Both the position numbers and the translations under genes were made by a program. Below, in pieces: positions 53,949 to 63,899 of a DNA stretch of 64,000 nt. Location: the NCBI GenBank assembly GCA_947469485.1, contig CANIPU010000007.1, positions 78,637 to 142,636 on the forward strand, in the 5' to 3' direction. Every line of letters begins with the position of its first letter. Positions within the stretch are counted from its first letter, which is position 1. The notes under the pieces were generated by a model that had not been told where the DNA came from, searched no databases, and worked only from the letters and a program-made list of their open reading frames with translations. This DNA comes from Chitinophagaceae bacterium (GTDB taxonomy: Bacteria; Bacteroidota; Bacteroidia; Chitinophagales; UBA10324).

Positions 53949-56108
53949 CTAACGAAGTAAGGTCAGATTGCCTTTATATTCTTTGGTATCATTGTTAATG
54001 AAAGTTGCACTGATAATATAAGTGTAAACACCAACTGAAGCTTCTTCAGTACCGATTAAACCATTCCATCCCTTATCAGTTTTATCGCTTGAACCGGAAT
54101 AAACCATTTGACCCCAACGATCATAAATCCTCATGTAAACATGAGTTACCTCAGTGCCGAATGGAATAAAAATATCATTTGTACCGTCTCTGTTTGGAGA
54201 GAAAGCATTTGGAATATAAAGTTCACATAAAATTCCAATTTCAATTGCATCATTAAATGTGCAACCGTGGTTATTCAAAGTAACATTATATTCAGTAGCT
54301 TTTTGTGGTGATATGGTAATTTTCTGTGTTGTTTCACCTGTTGACCAGGTATATACCACTCCAGGAACTCCAGCGTCAAGAGTTAATAAAGTTCCTTTGC
54401 AAATTGCAGTATCGTTTCCAATGCTTGTTATTGGATAAGAGTTAACATTTATAAAACCAACCATGGTATCGTTTCCACATAAACTATCGGTTTCAACCAG
54501 AGTTACAGTATAAATTCCTGGTTCATGATAAGCATGCATTGCAGTACTTCCACTACCATTTGCAGCTGTATCACCAAAACTCCAATCCCATTGAACTGGA
54601 TGATAATTACTTAAATCTTTAAAGGTTAGTTGTTGATGAATGCAAACTGTTAATGGGGTTACCGAAAAGGCAGCAATTGGTGCAGGCCATACTTGTATCA
54701 CATGTGTTACAGTATCAGAACATCCACCTGTAACAAGATTTATCATTGTAACAGTAAATAATCCGGAATCAGTGTAAAGATGAAGAGGATTTTGATCAAC
54801 GGAAATTACACCATCGCCAAAATCATACAGCCAACCAATAGGAACTACCCCAGTTGATGCATCCTGAAATTGCAAAACCTTGTATTGACAATATCCGGTT
54901 GGAACACTAGTAAAGTCTGCTTGGAATGCAGCTGCAATAAGAGTTGAAGAATCAACTAATACGCATCCTAATGAGCCATCAACACTAACAAAATAAGTTC
55001 CTATGTATTGATTATTTAAAGTACTTGGGCCATTTACATTTAAATCAGTTTGAATTATAGCACCGGTTGAGTCTGTCCAGGTATAAGAATATGGACCCGT
55101 TCCACTTGCGGTTGCTGTTACACTACCATTTCCAGAATTAGCACATGATGGGTTTATTGATGATAAACTTAAAGTCATTGGATCATAGGTTAAAAGCATT
55201 GTATCATTTGCAGGTCCGCCACAAGTATTTGCTATAGCAATGTATTGGGTCGTTCCAGGAGCAGGATTAACAGATAGTGTAGGACCACTTCCTATCAAGA
55301 TTCCATTTTCATACCAACCAATAACATTCGCAGCATTCATAGGAACTGGGGCATATGGTATAGACGCAACAGTATATCCCCCACCATTTGGTGTAAAGCG
55401 ATACCCATCAAGAGCAACAGCCCATTGGGTGGGATAATTTCTTCCAGGGGCCCAATCAGCTAAAGTTCCACTAGAATTTTGAATACCTTCAATACCAGCA
55501 CCGCTATTCCAAGTTGCGCAAAGAGGTTTATCAGTAATATGCATTTCAATAATATTTGAAGTTTCGTATAAAATAACTTGTTGACTGGTTAATAGGCTAT
55601 TACAGCTAAACATAGGAACGCTACACATATCAAAAACTGCATAGCGGTTTGGAGCGGTACCATAAGTTGCATAAGACATGAAAGCTGTATTACCAGCAGC
55701 AGCAGGATAATAAATATCTTGCCATGGCATCATTATAGAATTAGTAGGATTTGAAGCAGACGGAATAGCATTGCTAATAGGCCATTGGCAGTATGCACCA
55801 GCCTGAGAAATATCAAAATTCACTATGCCATTACTGCCAAAAACACATTGGGTATAGTTATTTCCATAGTATGTGAAAGTAAACCCAAGGTTAATAGGTG
55901 TGGTACAATAACCATCGTCGCAGCCATTAAAATTTGCACAATCAAGATAGGTTGCTGTACCACCTAATCCTGTGTTTCCACCAATTTGGAGTGTAAACGG
56001 AATGGAACAAATAGTTGTGTCATTACCAATTGTAAACTGTGCACTCGCTGATTTATTAACCAGTAAGAAGATACAAGCAACAATTGCAAATTTTATTAGC
56101 TTATTCAT
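53949..56108 (-). CDS. PKD-domain secreted protein with type B (gliding/CHU) sorting domain, copy 1
   Basis: 719 residues. Signal peptide (1-23). Conserved N-terminal domain (about 45-235: DDGYCTTPINLGFTFTYYGN, FGSNGIVNFDISQAGAYCQW, NSIMMPWQDIYYP). Two PKD-like units (about 395-475 and 478-552, with GWLYDFGDG and DWSFGDTAANG), then a segment with TWSTGETTQKI and a type B sorting domain (about 632-719: IPNAFSPNRDGTNDIFIP, IYDRWGQMVYSG, GVYTYII). The 56171 gene encodes a close paralogue, and both are read in the same direction. Surface adhesin or cargo of the secretion system; exact role unknown. Confidence 0.85.
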   Translation of the reverse strand: MNKLIKFAIVACIFLLVNKSASAQFTIGNDTTICSIPFTLQIGGNTGLGGTATYLDCANFNGCDDGYCTTPINLGFTFTYYGNNYTQCVFGSNGIVNFDISQAGAYCQWPISNAIPSASNPTNSIMMPWQDIYYPAAAGNTAFMSYATYGTAPNRYAVFDMCSVPMFSCNSLLTSQQVILYETSNIIEMHITDKPLCATWNSGAGIEGIQNSSGTLADWAPGRNYPTQWAVALDGYRFTPNGGGYTVASIPYAPVPMNAANVIGWYENGILIGSGPTLSVNPAPGTTQYIAIANTCGGPANDTMLLTYDPMTLSLSSINPSCANSGNGSVTATASGTGPYSYTWTDSTGAIIQTDLNVNGPSTLNNQYIGTYFVSVDGSLGCVLVDSSTLIAAAFQADFTSVPTGYCQYKVLQFQDASTGVVPIGWLYDFGDGVISVDQNPLHLYTDSGLFTVTMINLVTGGCSDTVTHVIQVWPAPIAAFSVTPLTVCIHQQLTFKDLSNYHPVQWDWSFGDTAANGSGSTAMHAYHEPGIYTVTLVETDSLCGNDTMVGFINVNSYPITSIGNDTAICKGTLLTLDAGVPGVVYTWSTGETTQKITISPQKATEYNVTLNNHGCTFNDAIEIGILCELYIPNAFSPNRDGTNDIFIPFGTEVTHVYMRIYDRWGQMVYSGSSDKTDKGWNGLIGTEEASVGVYTYIISATFINNDTKEYKGNLTLLR

Positions 56109-56170
56109 TGTTAAAGCTTTAGGGGTTTAAAATTACAAATTAATTTATCTTTCAATTTTATTATTAAAAA

Positions 56171-58291
56171 TTATCGTAACAAAGTAACATTTCCATCAAA
56201 TAATTCATGAACACCATTAACATAAGTTACATCAATTTGATAGATGTAGACACCAATTTCACAATCTTCTCCATTAAATTTTCCGTTCCAACCCAAATCA
56301 ATTCCAGCAAAAGAATCAAGATAGATTACCTGACCCCATCGATTGAATATTTTGATTTTATAAGAAGTTACTTTGTTTCCTCTAGGTCTGAACAAATCAT
56401 TAAAACCATCATCATTTGGTGAAAAGGCAGAAGGAATAACAACATTACATTTTAAATCAACAAAAATGGTATCATAACCTACGCATCCATGGTTGTTAAC
56501 AGCTACAACATAAACAGTTGGTGCAGCAGCGGTGATAATTAAGGACTGAGCTGTTCCACCGGTTGACCAGATATATGAAGTTCCCGGATATCCAGCATTT
56601 AAAGTAAGAGATTCGCCAACACATAAACTCGTATCTAAACCTAAATCAGGATAAGGTTGATAATAAACCGTAAGGTTTTTAGTAATTGAATCAATGCCGC
56701 ATAAACTATCAATTGCAACCATCTGAACAGTATAATCTCCCTGTGTATATTGATGGGTGGGTGCGGCACCTGAGCCATAAGAACCATCTCCAAAAGACCA
56801 GGTCCAACTTATTGGCGATAAGGTCGAATTATCAGTAAATTGTACAATATCAACTTCACAAATATTTTGAGGTGCCCAATCAAAATCAGCCTTAATTAAT
56901 TCATGAACCAATATAGTTTGAGTAGAAGTATCACTGCAACCACCAGGATAGAAAACAATAAAAGTCACATCAAAATTTCCGGCGGAATTAAAAGTATGAG
57001 TTGGATTTTCCTGGCTAGAATTTCCACCCCCTTCAAAAACCCAGTTGAAAGAAGTAGGACTTCCGGTTGAGGTATTATTAAAATTTAAAGGTGATCCTTT
57101 ACATGCAATTATTGGAGTATATGAGAAATTCGCGTTATAAGTTGCGGCTGTTAAAGTAAAGGAATGTTGTTTTACACACCCAATTGAGTCGGTGACAATC
57201 ATTGTATAAGTACCCGGACCTAGATTTAATAAAGAATCATTTCCGGAGGATGAAGTTGTTGTTTGAATAATTACACCGGCTTGATTCTTCCAAACAAAAA
57301 GAAAAGGACCAGTTCCATTACATGTGGCTTCAATAAATCCATCAAAACTATTTGGGCATTGTGGATTCAAGTAAGTAGTTACTGTATCAAATTGAGATAC
57401 GAAAACAGTAATAGTATCGGAACCAACCCCGCAATCTGTCATGCTTACAACATAAGTTGTTGCTTGGGTTGGATTAATAGGTACATCCTGGTCGTTACTG
57501 ATAAAGTTACCAGCTAAGTCAGTCCACTGCAAACTGCCAAGCATTGGTACAGGAGCAAACAAAATAGAATCAATTGTATAAGTTGAAAATGTTGCATCAG
57601 GGGTAAATCGTTTGCCTTCATTAGTTGTTGTCCAAACCGTTGGAAAATTTCTTCCTGGAACAACTGATGCCAAAGTACCATTAGAATCATGTAATCCATG
57701 TATTGCAGCTCCTGCATTCCAAGTACTACAAACTACTTTTTCAGTAATATGGGTTTCTATAATATTACTTCCTTCGTAAAGAATTATTTGGCCTGTAAAT
57801 AATAAGTTGTTGCACGAAAACATAGGAACATTACAAAAATTAAAAACAAAGTACCTGTTAGGTGCAGAACCAAAAGTTGCATAACTCATAATTCCTGTAG
57901 TCCCAACTGACGGATCAACATCATGCCATGGACCCATAATTGCATTTTGTGGTGTACCGGAAGCAGTTGTTGGAATGGCATTTCCAATAGGCCATACGGA
58001 ATATTGACCAGCTTCGCCAATATTAAAATAGATATATACATTGGTTGAAAGTAAAACCTGAGTATAGACATTGCCATAATAATTAAAAGAAAATCCTAAG
58101 TCTACTACAGGGCTATAAGTATCATCAGGCAAATTCAATTGTGTAATAGCACCAGCAGAATCAATTGTAACATGAAGTGTCATTCCGCTTCCCTGACAAA
58201 TGGTTGTATCATTACCAGCAGAAATATTCTGAGCACTACTCGCTTGAATAAAAATTACATAAAAAAAACAAAGGCCTAAAAACTTCTTCAT
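56171..58291 (-). CDS. PKD-domain secreted protein with type B (gliding/CHU) sorting domain, copy 2
   Basis: 706 residues with the same order as the 53949 gene: signal peptide (1-20, ending SSAQ), N-terminal domain (PVVDLGFSFNYYGNVYTQVL, NAIMGPWHDVDPS), PKD units (NWVFEGGGNSSQE; SWTWSFGDGSYGSG), YIWSTGGTAQ and type B sorting domain (VIPSAFSPNDDGFNDLFRP, IFNRWGQVIYLD, GVYIYQID). Many stretches align residue by residue with copy 1, including GPGTYTMIVTDSIGCV against IGTYFVSVDGSLGCV. Tandem duplication followed by divergence is the simplest explanation. The 62 bp between the two hold no terminator. Confidence 0.85.
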   Translation of the reverse strand: MKKFLGLCFFYVIFIQASSAQNISAGNDTTICQGSGMTLHVTIDSAGAITQLNLPDDTYSPVVDLGFSFNYYGNVYTQVLLSTNVYIYFNIGEAGQYSVWPIGNAIPTTASGTPQNAIMGPWHDVDPSVGTTGIMSYATFGSAPNRYFVFNFCNVPMFSCNNLLFTGQIILYEGSNIIETHITEKVVCSTWNAGAAIHGLHDSNGTLASVVPGRNFPTVWTTTNEGKRFTPDATFSTYTIDSILFAPVPMLGSLQWTDLAGNFISNDQDVPINPTQATTYVVSMTDCGVGSDTITVFVSQFDTVTTYLNPQCPNSFDGFIEATCNGTGPFLFVWKNQAGVIIQTTTSSSGNDSLLNLGPGTYTMIVTDSIGCVKQHSFTLTAATYNANFSYTPIIACKGSPLNFNNTSTGSPTSFNWVFEGGGNSSQENPTHTFNSAGNFDVTFIVFYPGGCSDTSTQTILVHELIKADFDWAPQNICEVDIVQFTDNSTLSPISWTWSFGDGSYGSGAAPTHQYTQGDYTVQMVAIDSLCGIDSITKNLTVYYQPYPDLGLDTSLCVGESLTLNAGYPGTSYIWSTGGTAQSLIITAAAPTVYVVAVNNHGCVGYDTIFVDLKCNVVIPSAFSPNDDGFNDLFRPRGNKVTSYKIKIFNRWGQVIYLDSFAGIDLGWNGKFNGEDCEIGVYIYQIDVTYVNGVHELFDGNVTLLR

Positions 58292-58446
58292 TATCTTTTT
58301 TTATCAGGGCACTAATGTAATATCAAATGAGTCTTTCTGTTTTATTAAACATAAATATTCTTACCGATTCAACTTTTAAAATTCGATTTAATTTCGTTTT
58401 TAAATTATTAAAGCTGAAAAATACATTTGTTTCCTATTTAAATTTT

Positions 58447-58959
58447 ATGATTAAGATAAAAACAGGTACGATTGAAGATGTAAATTCATTAAGAGATTTG
58501 TGTATTGAAACATTTTATAAAAAATGGAAGTCGACAAATACTGAAGAGGATATGCAATGTTACATGAATGAATTTTTTTCAAATGAAAAGTTAAAAACAG
58601 AACTACAGGATCCGGAAATTTCTTACCTGATAAGTCAATCATCAGAAAAATTTATTGCCTATACAAAGATTAAGAGAAATTCATTTGAAGGTGACCTCGG
58701 AAATTTGAAGCCGATTGAAATTCAGCGGATGTATGTTTTAGAGTCTTATATCGGTCAAAGAATTGGGGAGAGTCTTATGAAAGAAGTTATTGAAATTGCT
58801 AAAAAAGAGCAATTCGAGGTTGTTTGGCTAGGAGTTTGGGAAAAAAACTATGAGGCAATAAAATTTTATAAACGATTTGGCTTTGATTTTTATGGTTCAC
58901 ATGATTTTGTACTGGGTGCAGATATAACTACCGATCTTTTAATGAAGAAAGTACTATAA
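58447..58959 (+). CDS. GNAT-family N-acetyltransferase
   Basis: 170 residues from ATG 58447. A TTG/ATG upstream at 58327 would add 40 hydrophobic residues not seen in the family. GNAT fold: MIKIKTGTIEDVNSLRDLCI at the start, IQRMYVLESYIGQRIGESLM (acetyl-CoA-binding RxxG-type loop, about 98-117) and WLGVWEKNYEAIKFYKRFGF (about 133-152). Acetyl acceptor unknown; alone between divergent and co-directed genes. Confidence 0.88.
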   Translation: MIKIKTGTIEDVNSLRDLCIETFYKKWKSTNTEEDMQCYMNEFFSNEKLKTELQDPEISYLISQSSEKFIAYTKIKRNSFEGDLGNLKPIEIQRMYVLESYIGQRIGESLMKEVIEIAKKEQFEVVWLGVWEKNYEAIKFYKRFGFDFYGSHDFVLGADITTDLLMKKVL

Positions 58960-59044
58960 CTATTTCATCGAAAAGAAATTTTATCTCTGCTTTCTATAAA
59001 ATACATTTACCGAAACTATTGTAAACTAAATTACTGTAATAATC

Positions 59045-60205
59045 ATGGACACTGTACAAGAATCAATGGAAATGTTGCAAAAAAATGTGGATGCTTTGAG
59101 AAACGAAATAGCCACATTGGAAAACTACCCCCTTCACAAAGAAGAAGATATCCGGAACTTTCATGAGAAAGTTAAAACCGTGAATAATCTCTTCAGAGGC
59201 TTAAATCCTTTATTGAAGAAAGAAGATTCAGGTGAATTATTAGGCCGCTTCAATAATGCAAGCGCGCGGGTTCAACAATTTCGCGAAGAGTTGAATAAAC
59301 AAAAACAACAATTTATTGATTCAAAAAAAGCAGTAATTAAGGCAAGAATTGCTGACGCTGAAAATAAAATTGAGGAACATTACAGTGAGTGTATCAGTAT
59401 TTTAAAACAAGTTTCTGATTGGCTTAAAGAAGGAAAGGTAGATTTGAAATACGCTCAAACTGTTTTTCCGGAAATAAATGATATTGTTCTTTCTGTTAAA
59501 TTAGGTTTGAATGATTTGGATGAACTGTGGACACTATGGAAACAGGCCCGTGAAAAATCAGATGCCGGTAAAAAAAATATATGGGATGTCAATTATAATT
59601 TATGTAAGGCTGATATTATGACTATTGATGATCACGCTAAAAATGGTGATCCTTATGATGCAACAAAATCCATTATGGAAATGCAAAAGCGTTTGCGAGA
59701 TTTTAAAATGAGTAGTGAGCAAACAGAAGAAATAAAAAAGACATTGAATGATTTATGGGAGCAGGCAAATCTGAGGATAAAAGAAAAGAAGGATTTGTTT
59801 AAAGAAGAAAATAAACGCAAGCGAGATGAATTTCAGCAGAAAAAACAAGATTGGCTAAATAAAACCAAGGAAGCATATGATAGATTCAGCCAACTTGTTG
59901 CAAAAAATAAAGAAGTAATAGAAAAGGCTTCTGAGCAGGTTACTCAGCTCATTGATGAAAGAGATACAGCCAGAAGTGAAGCATACAAAAATAGAATTCA
60001 GGTTTGGATTGATGAAAAGGAAACTAAAATAAACGACATCAAAAAAACCAACGACGAATTGCAAGGAAAAATTGACAACATGAAAAAGGAACTGGCAAAA
60101 GCAAAGATGATTGATAAAGAAAATTCAACACCCATTGCAAGCAAAGAAAAAATGCCAGAACAAATCAGCGTTGAAGAACAACCATCTTCTGCAGATAGTG
60201 AATAA
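59045..60205 (+). CDS. Long coiled-coil protein of unknown function
   Basis: 386 residues, nearly all helical and highly charged (Lys/Glu/Gln-rich), with heptad patterns from about 5 to 110 and 210 to 355. No membrane segment or signal peptide, so probably cytoplasmic. LDELWTLWKQAREKSD and DLWEQANLRIKEKKDL are repeated tryptophan-containing helices, which resembles DUF349-type bundles only weakly. The C-terminal 30 residues look unstructured. Function unknown. Confidence 0.75.
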   Translation: MDTVQESMEMLQKNVDALRNEIATLENYPLHKEEDIRNFHEKVKTVNNLFRGLNPLLKKEDSGELLGRFNNASARVQQFREELNKQKQQFIDSKKAVIKARIADAENKIEEHYSECISILKQVSDWLKEGKVDLKYAQTVFPEINDIVLSVKLGLNDLDELWTLWKQAREKSDAGKKNIWDVNYNLCKADIMTIDDHAKNGDPYDATKSIMEMQKRLRDFKMSSEQTEEIKKTLNDLWEQANLRIKEKKDLFKEENKRKRDEFQQKKQDWLNKTKEAYDRFSQLVAKNKEVIEKASEQVTQLIDERDTARSEAYKNRIQVWIDEKETKINDIKKTNDELQGKIDNMKKELAKAKMIDKENSTPIASKEKMPEQISVEEQPSSADSE

Positions 60206-60229
60206 CTAACTAATAGTTAAAAACTAAAA

Positions 60230-60283
60230 GTGAATAGTGAAAAATGAAATACAGTTTCTTGAATTTCATTTTTCACTATTCAC
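60230..60283. repeat. 21-bp perfect inverted repeat (12-base loop)
   Basis: Arms 60230-60250 and 60263-60283 are exact reverse complements; the arms begin GTGAATAGTG and end CACTATTCAC. The stem is AT-rich and lacks a T tract, so it is not a normal terminator. The TTG start of the hydrolase at 60302 is 19 bp beyond. Confidence 0.85.
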
Positions 60284-60301
60284 AATTAACTCTTCACTCT
60301 T

Positions 60302-60988
60302 TTGAAACCTCCTTTAATTTTATTGCATGGTGCCATTGGTGCAGCATCGCAGTTTAATAATTTAAGTGAACTATTAAGCGAATCATTTACCATTTATACT
60401 TTCGATTTCGAAGGGCATGGTCAGCGTGCATTTAACAGCCGGCCGTTTCGAATTGAATATTTTGCTGAAAATCTTTCTGAGTTTATTGAAGAATATCATT
60501 TGCAGCCTGCCGATATTTTCGGTTACAGCATGGGAGGCTATGTTGCTTTGTTTTTAGCAGCAACAAGACCGGAATACATTAATCGTGTTTATACCCTTGC
60601 CACAAAGTTTGACTGGAACCCTGAAACTGCCATAAAAGAAAGTGCGCAACTCAACCCTGAAAAACTCAAAGAAAAAATTCCGCACTTTGCTGATGCATTG
60701 CAACAACGGCACCTGCACGGTTGGGAACAAAACCTGGAACACACTGCGGAGATGATGCTGCACTTAGGAAATAATCCTTTGCTTGATAAAACTGTTTTAA
60801 ATAAAGTGGAAGCACCCTGCATGATAGCGGTTGGTGATGCTGATAAAATGGTGAGCCAAACTGAAACCGAAAATTTTGCCTCCTTTATTCCCGATGCGCA
60901 ATTCAGATTATTGAACAACACCCAGCACCCGTTGGAAAAACTGAATGCTGATTTATTAAAATCGGAACTGGAAGAATTTTTTATTTGA
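60302..60988 (+). CDS. Alpha/beta hydrolase
   Basis: 228 residues, TTG start at 60302. Nucleophile elbow S76 in FGYSMGGYVALF, acid D179 or D181 in VGDADKMV, histidine H209 in NTQHPLEKL; oxyanion HGAIG near 9-13. Complete triad. Esterase- or lipase-like, cytoplasmic. A 21-bp inverted repeat lies in its 5' leader region. Substrate unknown. Confidence 0.9.
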   Translation: MKPPLILLHGAIGAASQFNNLSELLSESFTIYTFDFEGHGQRAFNSRPFRIEYFAENLSEFIEEYHLQPADIFGYSMGGYVALFLAATRPEYINRVYTLATKFDWNPETAIKESAQLNPEKLKEKIPHFADALQQRHLHGWEQNLEHTAEMMLHLGNNPLLDKTVLNKVEAPCMIAVGDADKMVSQTETENFASFIPDAQFRLLNNTQHPLEKLNADLLKSELEEFFI

Positions 60989-61042
60989 TAATTGAACAGT
61001 AAAAATCTTTCTCCCTTTATTTGTGCTCAATAAATTTTCATC

Positions 61043-62842
61043 ATGAGGAACTTAATTTTTTTAAATTTTCTTTTTCTTTTTTCTTTTCAAAGCAATGCAC
61101 AGTCTCTATCTATTATTCCGCAACCAGTAAGCGTTGAACAACAAGAAGGGGTGTTTACTTTTTCCCCTCAGGTGAAAATTATATATGATAAGGATGTAGC
61201 CGTAAATGCCAATTATCTGAACTCGTATCTCGCTAAGTATTATTTGGTTCGTCCGCTTATTCAACCGAATATCAAAAAATACATTGCACTTCGATTACTT
61301 AATTCAAAACAAAAAGTTTATTCAGCTGAAGAATATTATTTAACTATTACACCCGATAGTGTTGTAATTACCGGAAGTGATGCAGGAATTTTTTATGGTA
61401 TTCAAACTCTTTTGCAATTGATGCCTGTAGAATCGAAAATGCAGTTTGATATTCCGTGTTTAAATATTCATGATTATCCCAGGTTTAGTTGGAGAGGAAT
61501 GCACCTCGATTGCTCGCGTCATTTTTTTCCAGTGGAGTTTGTAAAAAAATATATTGACATGATGGCGTATTACAAGATGAATACCTTTCACTGGCACCTT
61601 ACTGATGATCAGGGTTGGCGTATAGAAATAAAGCAATATCCAAAACTTACTGAAATTGGAAGCCATAGAAAAGAAACCATTGTTGCGAAAAATTTTGATC
61701 CCTACATTGGTGATAAAACGCCATATGATGGATTTTATACTCAGGAACAGATTAAAGAAATTGTAAAGTATGCTGCACAACGACAAATAACCATTGTTCC
61801 GGAAATTGAAATGCCGGGTCACTCACAAGCTGCAATTGCTGCATATCCTGAATTAGCTTGTTTTGGAATGAGTTATGAGGTGTTAACCAAATGGGGTGTA
61901 AGCGATGTTGTTTTATGTCCAACCCCCGAAGTCATTCAATTTTATGAAAATATTTTAGATGAAGTAATTGCTCTTTTTCCAGGCAATTATATACATATTG
62001 GTGGAGATGAGGTGCCAGATGATCATTGGAAAAAAAGCAAGCAGGTAACCGAGTTAATGCTTAAAGAAAATATTAAAACCTATGCAGGAGTTGAGGCTTA
62101 TTTCATAAACACAATTGAAAAATATTTGATTTCAAAAGGAAAAAAAATGATTGGCTGGGATGAAATTTTGGATGGAGGAGTTTCTTCAAACGCTTCAATA
62201 ATGAGTTGGCGAGGAACCGAAGGAGGAATTGCTGCAGCAAAACACGGTAACTACGCAGTGATGACACCGGGAGATTATTGTTATTTCGATCATTGTCAGT
62301 CGAAGAATTCAATGGAACCATTGTGCATTGGAGGCTTTCTTCCATTGGAAAAAGTTTATAGTTATGAGCCTGTTGCATCTGAACTGAATTCTGAACAAGC
62401 AAATTATATTTTAGGTGCACAAGCTAATGTTTGGACTGAATATCTATCGACAAATGATCAAATTGAGTACATGATTTTTCCAAGAATGCTTGCACTTTCT
62501 GAAGTAGTATGGTCTCAAAAAGCAAAAAAAGATTGGTGGGATTTTGTTGGCCGAATACAAAAGCAATTTGAATTAATGGAATTCAGAAAAATAAATTACA
62601 GAGTTCCGGAACCGGAAATTCAACTTCGGCCTCTTGAAGAAAATAAATTCACACTTGGAATTAGTTCGTTAAAACAAAATTCTGATTTCTATTATACCAT
62701 TGATGGTTCTGTTCCTACTTCGGCTTCAACAAAATATTCTGAATCTATTGTAATTGCATTAACACCAAACCAAAAAGTTAGGGCAATTGCAATTACCAAA
62801 ACCGGTAAAAAAAGTATTGTTGTTGAAACTGTAAATAATTGA
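61043..62842 (+). CDS. Glycoside hydrolase family 20 beta-N-acetylhexosaminidase
   Basis: 599 residues. Signal peptide (1-19, ending SNAQ). GH20b N-terminal domain (about 25-135), catalytic barrel with HWHLTDDQGWRIEIKQYPKL (about 186-205) and the acid/base pair D322-E323 in HIGGDEVPDD. The C-terminal part (about 545-599: FYYTIDGSVPTSASTKYSE, VRAIAITKTGKKS) is a chitobiase-like C-terminal domain. Releases terminal GlcNAc or GalNAc from glycans in the periplasm or outside. No T9SS domain. Confidence 0.95.
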   Translation: MRNLIFLNFLFLFSFQSNAQSLSIIPQPVSVEQQEGVFTFSPQVKIIYDKDVAVNANYLNSYLAKYYLVRPLIQPNIKKYIALRLLNSKQKVYSAEEYYLTITPDSVVITGSDAGIFYGIQTLLQLMPVESKMQFDIPCLNIHDYPRFSWRGMHLDCSRHFFPVEFVKKYIDMMAYYKMNTFHWHLTDDQGWRIEIKQYPKLTEIGSHRKETIVAKNFDPYIGDKTPYDGFYTQEQIKEIVKYAAQRQITIVPEIEMPGHSQAAIAAYPELACFGMSYEVLTKWGVSDVVLCPTPEVIQFYENILDEVIALFPGNYIHIGGDEVPDDHWKKSKQVTELMLKENIKTYAGVEAYFINTIEKYLISKGKKMIGWDEILDGGVSSNASIMSWRGTEGGIAAAKHGNYAVMTPGDYCYFDHCQSKNSMEPLCIGGFLPLEKVYSYEPVASELNSEQANYILGAQANVWTEYLSTNDQIEYMIFPRMLALSEVVWSQKAKKDWWDFVGRIQKQFELMEFRKINYRVPEPEIQLRPLEENKFTLGISSLKQNSDFYYTIDGSVPTSASTKYSESIVIALTPNQKVRAIAITKTGKKSIVVETVNN

Positions 62843-62844
62843 AA

Positions 62845-63840
62845 CTACTTTAAAGAATCTGTTTCAATTAACAGAGGTTTTCTGATTGTGTCATTTGAAA
62901 CAGGAACCATTCCGGTTTTTAACCAGTTTCTGATATCATCTTCATTTAAATCCGAATATAAACTTCTGAATTTCACTGTATCGTTTTGCATCCAGAATAT
63001 TGCAGGCAAACTTCCATCAACAAAAGAAAAGAAATCGTCGTTATTAAAATAGGAATAAGGGATATTTTCTGCTTTTGAAAAATCAAAAAAACCTTTTTTG
63101 TTAAGTGCAGAATCGCCATGCAAAAGAATGTAAAACGGGAAATCAGGATTTCGTAATTGGAGTGTATGCATTTTTAGAGCGTTCATTCTGCAATGCCCAC
63201 AGGTCAATGACATAAATGCTACAATATGTTTTCCGGTTGTTAAATCAATTGATGGCTTAATAATAGATGTGTCACTATAAATTCTTTTTAAACCTAATGG
63301 ATAATTTATTGCTCCGGTTCTGTGCCCCTTTATCAGCGAATCAGGAGGATTTAAAAGATATGGACTAATAAATGAAGCAAGAATAAATAACGGTATAAAA
63401 AATTTTGACCATGGCAAACTCCACTTTGCGGGAATAAATTGAACTATGATTAAAATGGTTAGCATTGCAATGTTCTTATAAATAGATTCAAGTGGTGTCA
63501 TCTGTAAAAAAGTACCAAAACAACCACAGTTACCTTTATTACCCGTTGTTAGAATCTGATATACGAGATAGAAAGTAAAAAATATAAGAATTGAATAAGT
63601 TGCCTTTATTGTAAACTTATTCATAGCCAAATTGAATATTAGGAATGCACCAAGCAATAATTCAAAACCTATAAGCCCCCGGGCAATAATTGGAGCAGTG
63701 AACCAATTCGCCACACCAAGATCAATGAAATTCAACTCAAAGGGTTCAATGGGTATTAACTTCAATAATCCTGAAGCAATAAATAGCAACCCTAACAAAA
63801 CTCGAAGGGAATGCGAAAAAAATTCTTTTATCAGATTCAT
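62845..63840 (-). CDS. MauE/DoxX-type membrane protein fused to a thioredoxin-like domain
   Basis: 331 residues. N-terminal four-helix MauE/DoxX-like membrane domain (about 8-160), with CGCF (C105, C107) between helices as in redox-associated members. The C-terminal soluble part (about 185-331) carries a CxxC in FMSLTCGHCRMN (C214, C217), as expected for a thioredoxin-like domain. A membrane electron carrier joined to a disulfide-active domain is likely. It converges with the GH20 gene with a 2-bp gap between stops. Confidence 0.85.
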   Translation of the reverse strand: MNLIKEFFSHSLRVLLGLLFIASGLLKLIPIEPFELNFIDLGVANWFTAPIIARGLIGFELLLGAFLIFNLAMNKFTIKATYSILIFFTFYLVYQILTTGNKGNCGCFGTFLQMTPLESIYKNIAMLTILIIVQFIPAKWSLPWSKFFIPLFILASFISPYLLNPPDSLIKGHRTGAINYPLGLKRIYSDTSIIKPSIDLTTGKHIVAFMSLTCGHCRMNALKMHTLQLRNPDFPFYILLHGDSALNKKGFFDFSKAENIPYSYFNNDDFFSFVDGSLPAIFWMQNDTVKFRSLYSDLNEDDIRNWLKTGMVPVSNDTIRKPLLIETDSLK

Positions 63841-63841
63841 A

Positions 63842-63881
63842 TAAAAAAGAAAAGGCTGCCCAAATAAAGGACAGCCTTTTC
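63842..63881 (-). terminator. Terminator of the partial gene at the right edge
   Basis: GAAAAGGCTG/CAGCCTTTTC stem with short CC/GG inner pairing; on the minus strand it is followed by TTTTTT. It lies just after the stop of the edge gene. Confidence 0.75.
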
Positions 63882-63899
63882 AAATCTTTTTAATAAAGA

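Noticed and set aside
58327..58446. N-terminal 40-residue extension of the GNAT protein
   Set aside because: It reads like translated non-coding AT-rich DNA and is not part of the GNAT fold; ATG 58447 was chosen instead.
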